NCBI RefSeq assembly: GCF_012396365.1
Contig: NZ_JAAXPG010000022.1
Span: 62,001-126,000, forward strand
DNA length: 64,000 nt
Direction: 5' to 3'
DNA from: Nocardiopsis alborubida
GTDB taxonomy: Bacteria; Actinomycetota; Actinomycetes; Streptosporangiales; Streptosporangiaceae
The notes under the pieces were generated by a model, which did no database searches, had not been told where the DNA came from, and saw only the letters and a program-made list of their open reading frames with translations. Both the position numbers and the translations under genes were made by a program. Positions 28,599-36,865 of this stretch are shown here, piece after piece. Within the stretch, counting starts at the first letter, position 1; every line of letters starts with the position of its first letter.

Positions 28599-28998
28599 CT
28601 GTCCCGGTGTCGCGCGCGTACGCGCTGGTCACTCCAGCGGATCCGCGCGCGCGTCCCGTCGGGGACGCGCCCGGAACACGGTGTCCGCCGCCGTCCGAAG
28701 ACCGCGCGCGGCGCGCCGGTCCGCACGTCCCGTCTCACACCGCGTACCCCTGCGGAACGGACGCAACCATCCGAAGCGGCGCATCTCACACCAAACCCTC
28801 GGAAACCGACGCCACAGGCGGGGTGCGGCCAACAGCCGCTCACCCCCGCGTCACGCGCCCGTGGGGCGCTGGTGAGGCACATGTATCCTTCCCATGTCGG
28901 CCGCTGGTCATCCGACGGCCGCCCGTGCGGCATGCGGGTCGCGCCGCCGAAAGGGTGAGCCGACATCTCAGCCACCAGCTACCACGAGGGACTCCTCA
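28599..28998. other. Intergenic region tRNA-Gln–glmU, nothing clear
   Basis: About 400 bases without a credible gene. A TATCCT at 28884-28889 may be the glmU -10 box. No riboswitch-like structure was recognised. Confidence 0.45.
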
Positions 28999-30459
28999 GT
29001 GAGCGTGAACCGTCCGGCTGCCGTCATCGTCCTCGCGGCGGGCGAGGGCACCCGAATGAAGTCGAAGCTTCCCAAGGTCCTCCACGAGCTCAACGGCCGC
29101 AGCATGCTCGGCCACGTGCTCGCGGCGGCGCGGGAACTCGATCCCCAGCACGCGGTCGTGGTCGTCGGCCACGCGCGTGAGCAGGTCAGATCCCACCTGG
29201 AGGAGATCGCCCCCCAGGCCTCCACCGCGGTCCAGGAGGAGCAGAACGGCACCGGTCACGCCGTGCGCATGGCGATCGAGGACCTGGCCGCCAAGGGCGT
29301 CAAGCTCAGCGGCACCGTGGTCCTGACCTGCGGTGACACCCCCCTCCTGCGCGGTTCCACGCTCGCGGAGCTCGTCGCGGCCCACGACGAGGAGGGCAAC
29401 GCCGTCACGGTGCTCTCCGCGCGCGTACCCGACCCCCACGGCTACGGCCGCATCGTCCGCGACGCCGACGGCGACTTCACCGGCATCGTCGAGCACGCCG
29501 ACGCCACCCCCGAGCAGCACGCGATCGACGAGATCAACTCGGGCATGTACGCCTTCGACGGCGCCCTGCTGTCCGAGGTCGTCCAACGCCTGTCCACCGA
29601 CAACGCCAAGGGCGAGGAGTACGTGACCGACGCCGTCTCCCTGCTGCGCGGCGACGGCCACAGGGTCGGCGCCTGGGCGGCGGGGGACTGGCACGAGGTC
29701 CAGGGCGTCAACAACCGCGTCCAGCTCTCCGAGGCCCGCCGCGTCCTCAACGACCGGCTGGTCCACGAGCACATGCTCGCCGGGGTCACCGTCGTCGACC
29801 CCGCCACCACCTGGGTGGACACCCAGGTCACCATCGGCCGCGACACCGTGATCGAACCCGGGACCCGGCTGCTGGGCGCCACCTCCGTCGGGGAGGACGC
29901 CGTGGTCGGCCCCCGCGCGGACCTGAGGGACACGGTCGTCGGCGCGGGCGCCACGGTGCGCGAGACCACGGCGGACCGGGCCGAGATCGGCCCCGGGGCC
30001 TCCGTCGGCCCCTACACCTACCTGCGGCCGGGCACCCGTCTGGCCGAGCGGTCCAAGGCCGGAGCCTTCGTCGAGGTCAAGAACTCGAACGTCGGCGCCG
30101 AGTCCAAGATCCCGCACCTGACCTACGTCGGCGACGCGGACATCGGCGTGGGCAGCAACATCGGCTGCTCCTCGGTGTTCGTCAACTACGACGGGGTCAA
30201 CAAGTCCCGGAGCGTCATCGGCGACCACGTCAGGATCGGCAGCGACAACACCATCGTCGCCCCGGTCCGCGTGGGCGACGGCGCCTACTCCGGGGCGGGG
30301 ACCGTGGTCCGCGACGACGTGCCGCCCGGTGCTCTCGCGGTTTCCGAGGGGCACCGCCAGCGCAACGTCGAGGGCTGGACCCGGCGCAAGCGCCCGGGTA
30401 CGCCCTCCGCCGAGGCGGCGGAGCAGGCCGATCGGCACAGAGCCGACGACAAGCAGTGA
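28999..30459 (+). CDS. glmU: Bifunctional UDP-GlcNAc pyrophosphorylase / glucosamine-1-phosphate acetyltransferase
   Basis: A 486-residue enzyme making UDP-GlcNAc for peptidoglycan. The N-terminal uridyltransferase has LAAGEGTRMKSKLPKVLHEL and CGDTPLL; the C-terminal left-handed beta-helix (about 255-450) has hexapeptide repeats and the acetyltransferase motifs GPYTYLRPGTRL, VEVKNS and NYDGVNKSRSVIGD. The last 30 residues are a charged tail. GTG 28999 is preceded by GAGGG at 9 bases and yields the family start (MSVNRPAAVIVLAAGEGTRM). It leads the glmU–prs pair; the prs start is 17 bases past the stop. Confidence 0.97.
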   Translation: MSVNRPAAVIVLAAGEGTRMKSKLPKVLHELNGRSMLGHVLAAARELDPQHAVVVVGHAREQVRSHLEEIAPQASTAVQEEQNGTGHAVRMAIEDLAAKGVKLSGTVVLTCGDTPLLRGSTLAELVAAHDEEGNAVTVLSARVPDPHGYGRIVRDADGDFTGIVEHADATPEQHAIDEINSGMYAFDGALLSEVVQRLSTDNAKGEEYVTDAVSLLRGDGHRVGAWAAGDWHEVQGVNNRVQLSEARRVLNDRLVHEHMLAGVTVVDPATTWVDTQVTIGRDTVIEPGTRLLGATSVGEDAVVGPRADLRDTVVGAGATVRETTADRAEIGPGASVGPYTYLRPGTRLAERSKAGAFVEVKNSNVGAESKIPHLTYVGDADIGVGSNIGCSSVFVNYDGVNKSRSVIGDHVRIGSDNTIVAPVRVGDGAYSGAGTVVRDDVPPGALAVSEGHRQRNVEGWTRRKRPGTPSAEAAEQADRHRADDKQ

Positions 30460-30476
30460 CTGTGGGGGAGAAACAC

Positions 30477-31445
30477 GTGACCGGGATGAAGGCCACCGGC
30501 CAGAAGAACCTGATGCTCTTCTCGGGGCGCACGCACCCGAGCCTGGCCGAGGAGGTCGCGAAGGAACTGGGGATCGACGTGGTCCCCACCCGGTTCGACA
30601 CCTTCGCCAACGGTGAGATCTTCGTCCGTTACCTGGAGTCGGTGCGCGGCTCGGACGCGTTCGTCATCCAGTGCCACTCCGACCCGATCAACGAGTCCAT
30701 CATGGAGCAGCTGATCATGGTGGACGCGCTCAAGCGCGCGTCCGCCAAGAGGATCACCGTGGTGACCCCGTTCTTCGGCTACGCCCGGCAGGACAAGAAG
30801 CACCGCGGCCGCGAGCCCATCTCGGCCCGCCTCATGACCGACCTGTTCCGCACCGCGGGCGCGGACCGGATGATGGCCGTCGACCTGCACACGGACCAGA
30901 TCCAGGGCTTCTTCGACGGCCCCGTGGACCACCTGTTCGCGCTGCCGATACTGGCCGACCACATCGCCAGCCGGGTCGACCAGTCCGAGATCACCGTGGT
31001 CTCGCCGGACGCGGGCCGGGTGCGCACCGCCGACCGCTGGGCGGACCGCCTCGGCGCTCCGCTGGCGATCATCCACAAGCGCCGCGACCCGGACGTGGCC
31101 AACCAGGTCCGCGTGCACGAGGTCGTCGGTGAGGTCAAGGGCCGCGTCTGCGTGCTGGTGGACGACATGATCGACACCGGCGGCACCATCGTCAAGGCCT
31201 CCGAGGCCCTGTTCGAGCAGGGCGCGGCCAAGGTCCTGGTGGCCGCCACGCACGGCGTGCTGTCCGGTCCCGCGGCCGAGCGCCTCCAGAGCTCGCGGAT
31301 CTCCGAGGTGGTCATCACCAACTCGCTGCCCGTTCCGGAGGAGCGTTCCTTCGAGAAGCTGACCCAGCTCTCGATCGCGCCGCTGGTGGCCCGCGCCATC
31401 AGCGAGGTCTTCACCGACGGCTCGGTCACGAGCCTGTTCGAGTAG
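30477..31445 (+). CDS. prs: Ribose-phosphate pyrophosphokinase
   Basis: A 322-residue PRPP synthase supplying nucleotide, His and Trp synthesis. Conserved parts: LFSGRTHPSLAEEVAKELG, FANGEIFVRY, the KRASAKRITVVTPFFGYARQDKK flexible loop region and the PRPP-binding VLVDDMIDTGGTI. GTG 30477 was chosen because GGGGGAG is 6 bases upstream and the N-terminus (MTGMKATGQKNLMLFSG) matches actinobacterial homologues as I recall them. GTG 30456, overlapping the glmU stop, is a longer alternative. Followed by a strong terminator. Confidence 0.96.
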   Translation: MTGMKATGQKNLMLFSGRTHPSLAEEVAKELGIDVVPTRFDTFANGEIFVRYLESVRGSDAFVIQCHSDPINESIMEQLIMVDALKRASAKRITVVTPFFGYARQDKKHRGREPISARLMTDLFRTAGADRMMAVDLHTDQIQGFFDGPVDHLFALPILADHIASRVDQSEITVVSPDAGRVRTADRWADRLGAPLAIIHKRRDPDVANQVRVHEVVGEVKGRVCVLVDDMIDTGGTIVKASEALFEQGAAKVLVAATHGVLSGPAAERLQSSRISEVVITNSLPVPEERSFEKLTQLSIAPLVARAISEVFTDGSVTSLFE

Positions 31446-31483
31446 ACGCGGGGGACGCGCGTCCCGCCTGTCGTCCGGGACCT

Positions 31484-31515
31484 CCCGCGGCCCGCCCCTC
31501 CGGGCGGGCCGCGGG
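31484..31515 (+). terminator. Terminator after prs
   Basis: CCCGCGGCCCGCCC (31484-31497) pairs perfectly with 31502-31515 around a CTCC loop, 38 bases after the prs stop. Confidence 0.75.
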
Positions 31516-32067
31516 GGGTCTCCGCCGTTTCCGGCCCCTTGCGGGAGCGGTGCGCGAAGGCGCAGACGGTCTCCAGCGCGCGGACCGGCGCGTTCCCGGT
31601 CCCGGCGTGCCCGAACCGGCGTCCCGGGGTCCTGGCGGCGGCCTGGCGGGCGGACGGGGCGGAGCCCCCGCCGCCGGGGCGGACGTTCTCGCCGGCGTCC
31701 GCACGAGCCGCCCGGACGTCCGCACGAGCCGCCCGGCCCGCAGGTTTCTCTGGGGGCTTGTCCGGACCGGGGAGGGAATCGCGGGCCATGTTCGGAGTCG
31801 TCGGCGAAGCCATTAGACTTGACCGAGTGTCCCCGTGCCCAGGCGGAGCCCTAAGAAGGCTGCGTGTGGAAGGCGGGCAGGGGTGCGCGACGAGCGTTCC
31901 CGGGCCGGGCGGGTCCGGTGGCGGCTCGCCGGGCACGCCTGGAACCAGGGCGGTTGCGTCCCTGCCTGAGGGCAGTCCCCGCCGCATTCACCGCCGAGGG
32001 CGGGAATCGTTCGTGCTACTGGAGTCGTGTTCCCCGTGCTGCGGGGTTGAACCCGAGGAGTTTTGTC
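31516..32067. other. Long leader region of rplY
   Basis: About 550 bases without a credible gene. A -10-like TAGACT (31814-31819) with a weak TTCGGA 17 bases upstream would give an rplY leader of about 240 nt. Near its end TCCCCG (32031-32036) can pair with CGGGG (32042-32046) just upstream of the GAGGAG ribosome-binding site, a possible control hairpin. Confidence 0.4.
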
Positions 32068-32673
32068 GTGTCCGAGGTACGTATCGCTGCCGAGCCCCGC
32101 ACGGAATTCGGCAAGGGCGCCTCTCGTCGCGCCCGCCGCGCGGGTAAGGTGCCGGCCGTCCTCTACGGCCACGGCACCGAGCCCCGCCACCTGAACCTGC
32201 CGGGCCACGAGCTCATGCTCGCCCTGAAGACCCCCAACGTCCTGATCCGCCTCGACGGCCTGGACAAGGACAACCTTGCCCTGCCCAAGAGCGTGCAGCG
32301 CGACGCCATCAAGGGCTTCCTGGAGCACATCGACCTGCTGGTCGTCTCCAAGGGCGAGAAGGTCGAGGTCGAGATCCCGGTCCACCTGATCGGTGAGGTC
32401 AAGGCCCCGGGTGTGCTCAACCAGGAGCTCGTCACCGTGGCCGTCGAGGCCGAGGCCACCCACATCCCCGAGGGCGTCGAGTTCGTCATCGAGGACCTGG
32501 AGATCGGCGCCAACCCGACCGCCGCCGACCTCAAGCTGCCCTCCGGCGTCACTCTGGTCACCGAGCCCGAGACCCTCCTGCTGACCGTCTCCGCCCCCCG
32601 CGTGGAGGAGGAGCCGGAGACCAGCGAGGAGGCCGCCGAGGGCGCCGAGGCCACCGAGAGCGCCGCCGAGTAG
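32068..32673 (+). CDS. rplY: 50S ribosomal protein L25/Ctc (general stress type)
   Basis: A 201-residue protein of the long CTC/TL5 type. The N-terminal 5S rRNA-binding L25 domain (about 1-92) starts [30 protein letters not shown]; the C-terminal beta domain (about 95-180) contains [12 protein letters not shown] and [15 protein letters not shown] Glu/Ala-rich acidic tail ends the protein. GTG 32068 follows GAGGAG by 7 bases. In this neighbourhood (prs, pth) the gene is conserved across actinobacteria. Confidence 0.95.
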   Translation: MSEVRIAAEPRTEFGKGASRRARRAGKVPAVLYGHGTEPRHLNLPGHELMLALKTPNVLIRLDGLDKDNLALPKSVQRDAIKGFLEHIDLLVVSKGEKVEVEIPVHLIGEVKAPGVLNQELVTVAVEAEATHIPEGVEFVIEDLEIGANPTAADLKLPSGVTLVTEPETLLLTVSAPRVEEEPETSEEAAEGAEATESAAE

Positions 32674-32697
32674 GCGGCCGCAAGGCACACATCGACG

Positions 32698-32727
32698 ACG
32701 CGCGGTCTCCCGAGAGGGGCCGCGCGT
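32698..32727 (+). terminator. Hairpin after rplY
   Basis: ACGCGCGG (32698-32705) pairs with CCGCGCGT (32720-32727), with further outer pairing to TCGTCG-like flanks, 25 bases after the stop. Moderate stem, large loop. Confidence 0.45.
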
Positions 32728-32765
32728 CCGTCGTGTCAGCCGCCGTCCCGGTAGGGTCGTGCCCC

Positions 32766-33431
32766 ATGGGCAACTGGTGGGGCAGGCTGTTCGGCGGCAG
32801 GGGCCCCGGTGCGGAGAGCGCCGGGGACGGCAACGTCGGCGGAGAGAACGAGGACATGGCCGATACCGAGCGCTGGCTCGTCGTGGGACTGGGCAATCCC
32901 GGGCCCAAGTACGCCGGGAACAGGCACAACGCCGGTTTCCTGGTGGTGGAGGCGCTCGCGGGCGGCGAGCGCTGGAAGGCGCACAAGGCGCACGCCGAGG
33001 TGGTGGAGACCCGCCTGGACGGTGTTCCCGTGGTGCTGGCCAAGCCGCGGAGCTTCATGAACCTGTCGGGCGGTCCGGTCTCCGGCCTGGCCCGCTTCTA
33101 CAAGGTCCCGGTCGAGCGGATCGTCGTGGTGCACGACGAGATGGACATCGACTTCGGCGCGCTCAAGCTCAAGAAGGGCGGCGGGCCGGGCGGGCACAAC
33201 GGCCTGAAGTCGATGACCTCGTCCCTGTCCAGCCCGGACTACATCCGCGTGCGCTTCGGGGTGGGCCGCCCGCCGGGCCGGATGGACCCGGCCGCGTACG
33301 TGCTCAAGGACTTCTCCTCCACCGAGCGCGCCGAGCTGGACCTCAACGTCGAACGCGCCGCCGACGCGGTGCGCACGGTCCTCACCGACGGCCTGGGCCG
33401 GGCGCAGAACATCTACCACACCGCAGCCTGA
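32766..33431 (+). CDS. pth: Peptidyl-tRNA hydrolase
   Basis: It recycles peptidyl-tRNAs released from stalled ribosomes. Family motifs: [21 protein letters not shown] (catalytic His in the RHNAGF part), [22 protein letters not shown] (catalytic Asp) and [13 protein letters not shown]. From ATG 32766 it has 221 residues; from ATG 32856 (GGAGAG upstream) 191, nearer the family norm. I keep 32766 because the extra 30 codons have the same strong G/C third-position bias and a -10-like TAGGGT (32752-32757) sits where a leaderless transcript would begin, but the shorter start is quite possible. Confidence 0.94.
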   Translation: MGNWWGRLFGGRGPGAESAGDGNVGGENEDMADTERWLVVGLGNPGPKYAGNRHNAGFLVVEALAGGERWKAHKAHAEVVETRLDGVPVVLAKPRSFMNLSGGPVSGLARFYKVPVERIVVVHDEMDIDFGALKLKKGGGPGGHNGLKSMTSSLSSPDYIRVRFGVGRPPGRMDPAAYVLKDFSSTERAELDLNVERAADAVRTVLTDGLGRAQNIYHTAA

Positions 33432-33552
33432 CCCCCAGGGCACGGGAGCCCTCCGGGGCGGGGCTCACACGCCCGCCGGACGACCGCTCCCACCAGGGGT
33501 TCCAGGCGAGGGGCGCCCGCGCCGGGCACGGCGCGCGCTGAGCCGGGCATAC

Positions 33553-33586
33553 CGCGCCCGCCGGCGGAGGAACGCCGACGGGCGCG
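33553..33586. terminator. Hairpin between convergent pth and xylanase genes
   Basis: CGCGCCCG (33553-33560) pairs with CGGGCGCG (33579-33586), with inner CGGCG/CGCCG pairing. It lies 23 bases beyond the xylanase stop (33609) on the minus strand. Confidence 0.55.
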
Positions 33587-33608
33587 GCGACGGGGGCGCG
33601 GTACCCGG

Positions 33609-34787
33609 CTACCGGCCGTGGCCCGCCCAGGGAGGGCGGCCCTGCCCGTCGTCCTCGGCCCCCTTCAGGAGGGATCGGAGGGTGAAGTAGGCGGGCTTGC
33701 GGTCGAAGTCCCCGTCCATGACGGTCGCCGCGCCCTCGCCCTCGAAGAACACCGGCACCCACGAGTACTTGTCGGTGAAGCCCCAGATGGTGAAGGAGTC
33801 GCAGCCCTCCACCCCCAGGCAGGCCTCCAGCGCCTGCCCGTAGTAGTCGGCCTGCCGCTCCAGCTGCTCCCCGGTCGGCTCCCCGCCCCCGGGCACCGCC
33901 ATGCGCACGTCCACCTCGGTCAGCGCCGTGCCCAGGCCGAGGTCGTCGAAGCGCTGGAGGTTCTCCTCCAGGCCGGACGGGAATCCGTACTGCATGCTCA
34001 GGTGCACCTGGGCGGAGAACCCGTGCACCGGCACGCCGTCCGCCAGCAGCTCCTGGATCAGCGCGTGGTAGGCGTCGCTCTTGGCGTTGACGTCCTCGAC
34101 GCCGTAGTCGTTGAAGTACAGCTCCGCCGACGGGTCGGCCTCGTGGGCCCAGCGGAAGGCGTCGGCGATGATCCCCGGCCCGAGCTCGCGGATCCAGATG
34201 TTGTCCTCTGTGCGCAGCTCCCCCGCCTCGTCGAAGATCTCGTTGGCCACGTCCCACTGCGAGATCCGGCCCTCGTAGCGGCCGACGACGGTGGTGATGT
34301 GGTCGTGCAGGATCTCGCGCAGCTCCTCGTCGGTGAAGTCGCCCTCCTCCAGCCACTCGGGGTTCTGGCTGTGCCACAGCAGCGTGTGCCCGCGCACGTC
34401 CTGGCCGTGGCGCTCGGCGAAGTCCACGATCCTGTCGGCCATCCCGAACGCGTACTCGCCCCGCTCGGGGTGGATGTACTCCCACTTCATCTGGTTCTCG
34501 GGGGAGACAGAGCTGAACTCCCGGGCCAGGATCCGGCGGTACTGCCGGTCGGAGGTGAAGGGGTCGGGGTAGTCCTGCTCCTCGTGGTGTCCGCCGCCCG
34601 CGACGGCGGTGCCGATGACCAGGCCGTCGGGCGCGGCCCAGCGCAGCGTGCCCGGCTTGGCGTATCGGGGGTGGTTGGGCGGCCAGTGGCCGTGACCGTG
34701 GCCGGGGGAGGCGACCGCGGGGGCGGCCAGGGGGACCGACAACGCCGTCGCGGCGAGGACGGCGGTGACGAGGCGGAGCGGCTTCAT
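33609..34787 (-). CDS. Secreted endo-1,4-beta-xylanase, GH10
   Basis: A 392-residue enzyme with an Ala-rich signal peptide (about 1-27) and a single GH10 barrel. GH10 marks: VSPENQMKWEYIHPERGEYAF, GHTLLWHSQNPEW, acid/base E183 in WDVANEIFD and nucleophile E291 in LTEVDVR. It cleaves xylan backbones outside the cell. No carbohydrate-binding module is attached, so it is a small catalytic-domain-only xylanase. ATG 34787 is preceded by GAGATCCCCCC, a weak ribosome-binding site. Its promoter carries the same palindrome as the deacetylase gene across the LacI regulator, suggesting co-repression. Confidence 0.93.
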   Translation of the reverse strand: MKPLRLVTAVLAATALSVPLAAPAVASPGHGHGHWPPNHPRYAKPGTLRWAAPDGLVIGTAVAGGGHHEEQDYPDPFTSDRQYRRILAREFSSVSPENQMKWEYIHPERGEYAFGMADRIVDFAERHGQDVRGHTLLWHSQNPEWLEEGDFTDEELREILHDHITTVVGRYEGRISQWDVANEIFDEAGELRTEDNIWIRELGPGIIADAFRWAHEADPSAELYFNDYGVEDVNAKSDAYHALIQELLADGVPVHGFSAQVHLSMQYGFPSGLEENLQRFDDLGLGTALTEVDVRMAVPGGGEPTGEQLERQADYYGQALEACLGVEGCDSFTIWGFTDKYSWVPVFFEGEGAATVMDGDFDRKPAYFTLRSLLKGAEDDGQGRPPWAGHGR

Positions 34788-34820
34788 GGGGGGATCTCCG
34801 ATCTGGCGACCGACGAAACT

Positions 34821-34884
34821 TCCGGAAAGTTCCGTAACATGTGAAGGTCAATGGACCCTAGGTCGTCGCCGGGCGCAGCGTCAA
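34821..34884 (-). promoter_or_regulatory. Xylanase promoter and LacI-type operator
   Basis: On the minus strand, -35 TTGACG (34884-34879), 18-base spacer and -10 TAGGGT (34860-34855) predict transcription starting near 34848. The operator-like TCCGGAAAGTTCCGTA (34821-34836, plus strand) lies just downstream of that start and matches 14 of 16 bases of the palindrome at 36020-36035. A repressor bound here would block elongation or initiation. Confidence 0.6.
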
Positions 34885-34950
34885 GATCCCGTCTCGGAGC
34901 TGTCGCCCCACCAGCTGTGCTCGTACTCTGGGTGAGCACAAAGGAGGACC

Positions 34951-35967
34951 ATGCCCGACACCCCGTCCCGAGACGTCACGATCTCCGCCATCGCCGAGGA
35001 GGCGGGCGTCTCCGCGCCGACGGTCTCGCGCGTGCTCAACGGCCGGGGCGACGTCGCCCCCGCCACGCGCGAGCGCGTGGAGAGCCTGATCCGCGCGCAC
35101 GGCTACCGGCGCCGCGGAGGACGGCCCCGGGAGCGCGTCGGCCTGCTCGACCTCGTCTTCAACGACCTGGACAGCCCGTGGGCCGTCGAGATCATCCGCG
35201 GGGTGGAGGACGCCGCGCACGAGAGCGGGACCGGCATCGTGGTGTCGGCCATCCACCGCCGGGTCAGCTCCACCCGCCAGTGGCTGGAGAACGTGCGCTC
35301 GCGCGCCACCGACGGGGCGATCCTCGTGACCACGGACCTGGACCCCGAGCTGCGCGAGGAGCTGCGGGAGCTGCACGTGCCCGCCGTGGTCGTCGACCCG
35401 GTCGGCGTCCCGGACCTGGACACGCCCACGGTCGGCGTCACCAACTGGGCCGGGGGCCTCAGCGCCACCGAGCACCTGATCCACCTCGGCCACCGGCGCA
35501 TCGCCTTCGTCGCCGGGCGCCCCGAGCTGTGGTGCAGCCGGGCCCGGCTCGACGGCTACCGGGCGGGCCTGGAGACCGCGGGGCTCGCGGTCGACGACGA
35601 GCTGGTCGTGCCGGGGGAGTTCGGCTACGAGTCCGGCTTCCGGGCGGGGGAGCGGTTGTTCGAGCTCGCCGAGCCGCCCACGGCCGTGTTCGCGGCCAGC
35701 GACCAGATGGCGCTGGGTGTCTACGAGGCGCTGCGCCGACGCGGCCTGCGGGTGCCCGCCGACGTCAGCGTGGTCGGCTTCGACGACCTGCCCGAGGCGC
35801 GCTGGTCCTCGCCGTCCCTGACCACCGTGCGCCAGCCGCTGTCGGACATGGGCAGGCTCGCGGTGCGCACCGTGCACCGCCTCGTGCAGCGCGAGACCAT
35901 CGAGAGCCCGCGGGTCGAGCTGGCCACCGAGCTCGTCGTGCGGGACAGCACCGCCCCGCCGCCGTGA
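34951..35967 (+). CDS. LacI-family transcriptional regulator, probable xylan regulon repressor
   Basis: A 338-residue protein. The N-terminal DNA-binding domain contains VTISAIAEEAGVSAPTVSRVLNGRGDVAP (helix-turn-helix AIAEEAGVSAPTVSRVLNG, shortened) and a hinge region. The periplasmic-binding-protein-like effector domain includes NDLDSPWAVEIIRGVEDAA and VVGFDDLPEARW. ATG 34951 follows AAAGGAGG. Between the divergent xylanase and the downstream deacetylase, it is the natural candidate to bind the shared palindrome in both promoters and to be released by xylooligosaccharides; that ligand is inferred from the neighbours. Confidence 0.93.
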   Translation: MPDTPSRDVTISAIAEEAGVSAPTVSRVLNGRGDVAPATRERVESLIRAHGYRRRGGRPRERVGLLDLVFNDLDSPWAVEIIRGVEDAAHESGTGIVVSAIHRRVSSTRQWLENVRSRATDGAILVTTDLDPELREELRELHVPAVVVDPVGVPDLDTPTVGVTNWAGGLSATEHLIHLGHRRIAFVAGRPELWCSRARLDGYRAGLETAGLAVDDELVVPGEFGYESGFRAGERLFELAEPPTAVFAASDQMALGVYEALRRRGLRVPADVSVVGFDDLPEARWSSPSLTTVRQPLSDMGRLAVRTVHRLVQRETIESPRVELATELVVRDSTAPPP

Positions 35968-35983
35968 GCGGGGGGGGGAAACG

Positions 35984-36035
35984 TTGACACCCCGACACGG
36001 CGCTCCTTAGGCTGCTTTCTCCGGAATGTTCCGGA
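35984..36035 (+). promoter_or_regulatory. Deacetylase promoter with LacI-type operator
   Basis: -35 TTGACA (35984-35989), 18-base spacer, -10 TAGGCT (36008-36013). The perfect palindrome TCCGGAA-TG-TTCCGGA (36020-36035) covers the predicted start point, an ideal repression site. The ATG at 36026 lies inside it and is not the gene start. Confidence 0.7.
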
Positions 36036-36067
36036 AACCCCCCAGGCTCCGTGTCAAGGAGACCAGC

Positions 36068-36790
36068 GTGACCACCACCCCCCGACGGACGCGGGGCCGT
36101 GTCCTCGCCGTCCTGCTCGCCCTCGGCTTCGCCCTGTGCGCCGCGGCCCCCGCGGGCGCCCGCCCCGCTCCGCCCTCCCCCGGCGGGCACGCCACCCCCG
36201 ACATCGTCGACTCCACGCAGCGCGGCGGCCGTGCCGTGGCCCTCACCTTCGACGACGGGCCCGACCCGCAGAACACCCCCCGGCTGCTCGACGTGCTGCG
36301 ACGACACCGCGTCCACGCCGTGTTCTGCCTCTGGGGTGAGCACGTGCGCCAGCACCCCGACCTCGTCCTGCGGATCGCGCGGGAGGGGCACACGCTGTGC
36401 AACCACTCCATGCGCCACGACGACATGAGCGCCTGGTCGCCGGAGCGGGTCCGCGCGGACCTGCTGGAGACCGGCGCGGCCATCCGCGAGGCGGCGCCCC
36501 GCGCCCGCGTCCCCTACTTCCGGGCGCCCTACGGGGCCTGGGGCCGGAGCCCCGAGGTGGCGGCCGGACTGGGTATGCAGCCGCTGGGCTGGAGCCTGGC
36601 CGTCGAGGACTGGGCGCCGCCCGGCACCGACGAACTCGTCCGGCGGCTGGAGGAGGGCCTCACCCCCGGATCGGTGGTGCTCCTGCACGACGGCGGGGGC
36701 GACCGCGGCCAGACCGTCGACGCCGTGGCCCGGATCATCCCGAAACTGAGGGCCGAGGGCTGGCACTTCACCCTCCCCGCCCGGCGCTGA
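36068..36790 (+). CDS. Secreted polysaccharide deacetylase, CE4 (NodB) family
   Basis: A 240-residue protein with a signal peptide (about 1-32). NodB motifs: TFDDGP (D62-D63), NHSMRHDD (metal-binding H113 and H117), RAPYGAWG (R152), a GWSLAVEDW segment and LLHDGGGDR. CE4 enzymes remove acetyl groups from chitin, peptidoglycan or xylan; beside a xylanase and under the same operator, acetylxylan esterase activity is the best guess. GTG 36068 is chosen because AAGGAG lies 6 bases upstream; the ATG 42 bases upstream lies in the operator. The SGNH gene begins 75 bases after the stop. Confidence 0.9.
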   Translation: MTTTPRRTRGRVLAVLLALGFALCAAAPAGARPAPPSPGGHATPDIVDSTQRGGRAVALTFDDGPDPQNTPRLLDVLRRHRVHAVFCLWGEHVRQHPDLVLRIAREGHTLCNHSMRHDDMSAWSPERVRADLLETGAAIREAAPRARVPYFRAPYGAWGRSPEVAAGLGMQPLGWSLAVEDWAPPGTDELVRRLEEGLTPGSVVLLHDGGGDRGQTVDAVARIIPKLRAEGWHFTLPARR

Positions 36791-36865
36791 CAGACCGTGC
36801 TTCCTCCGGGCCCGCGCGCCCCGTCCCGCCCGGCCACGTCAGCCCCCACGTCCGAGGAGAAGACC

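Noticed and set aside
28508..29002. Open frame running through tRNA-Gln
   Set aside because: It overlaps a complete tRNA and reads into the glmU start region; no domain.
31539..32147. Open frames in the rplY leader
   Set aside because: No similarity to known proteins and no good ribosome-binding site; they run into rplY in another frame.
36026..36067. ATG at 36026 as start of the deacetylase
   Set aside because: It lies inside the operator palindrome at the predicted transcription start; GTG 36068 has a proper ribosome-binding site and gives a normal signal peptide.
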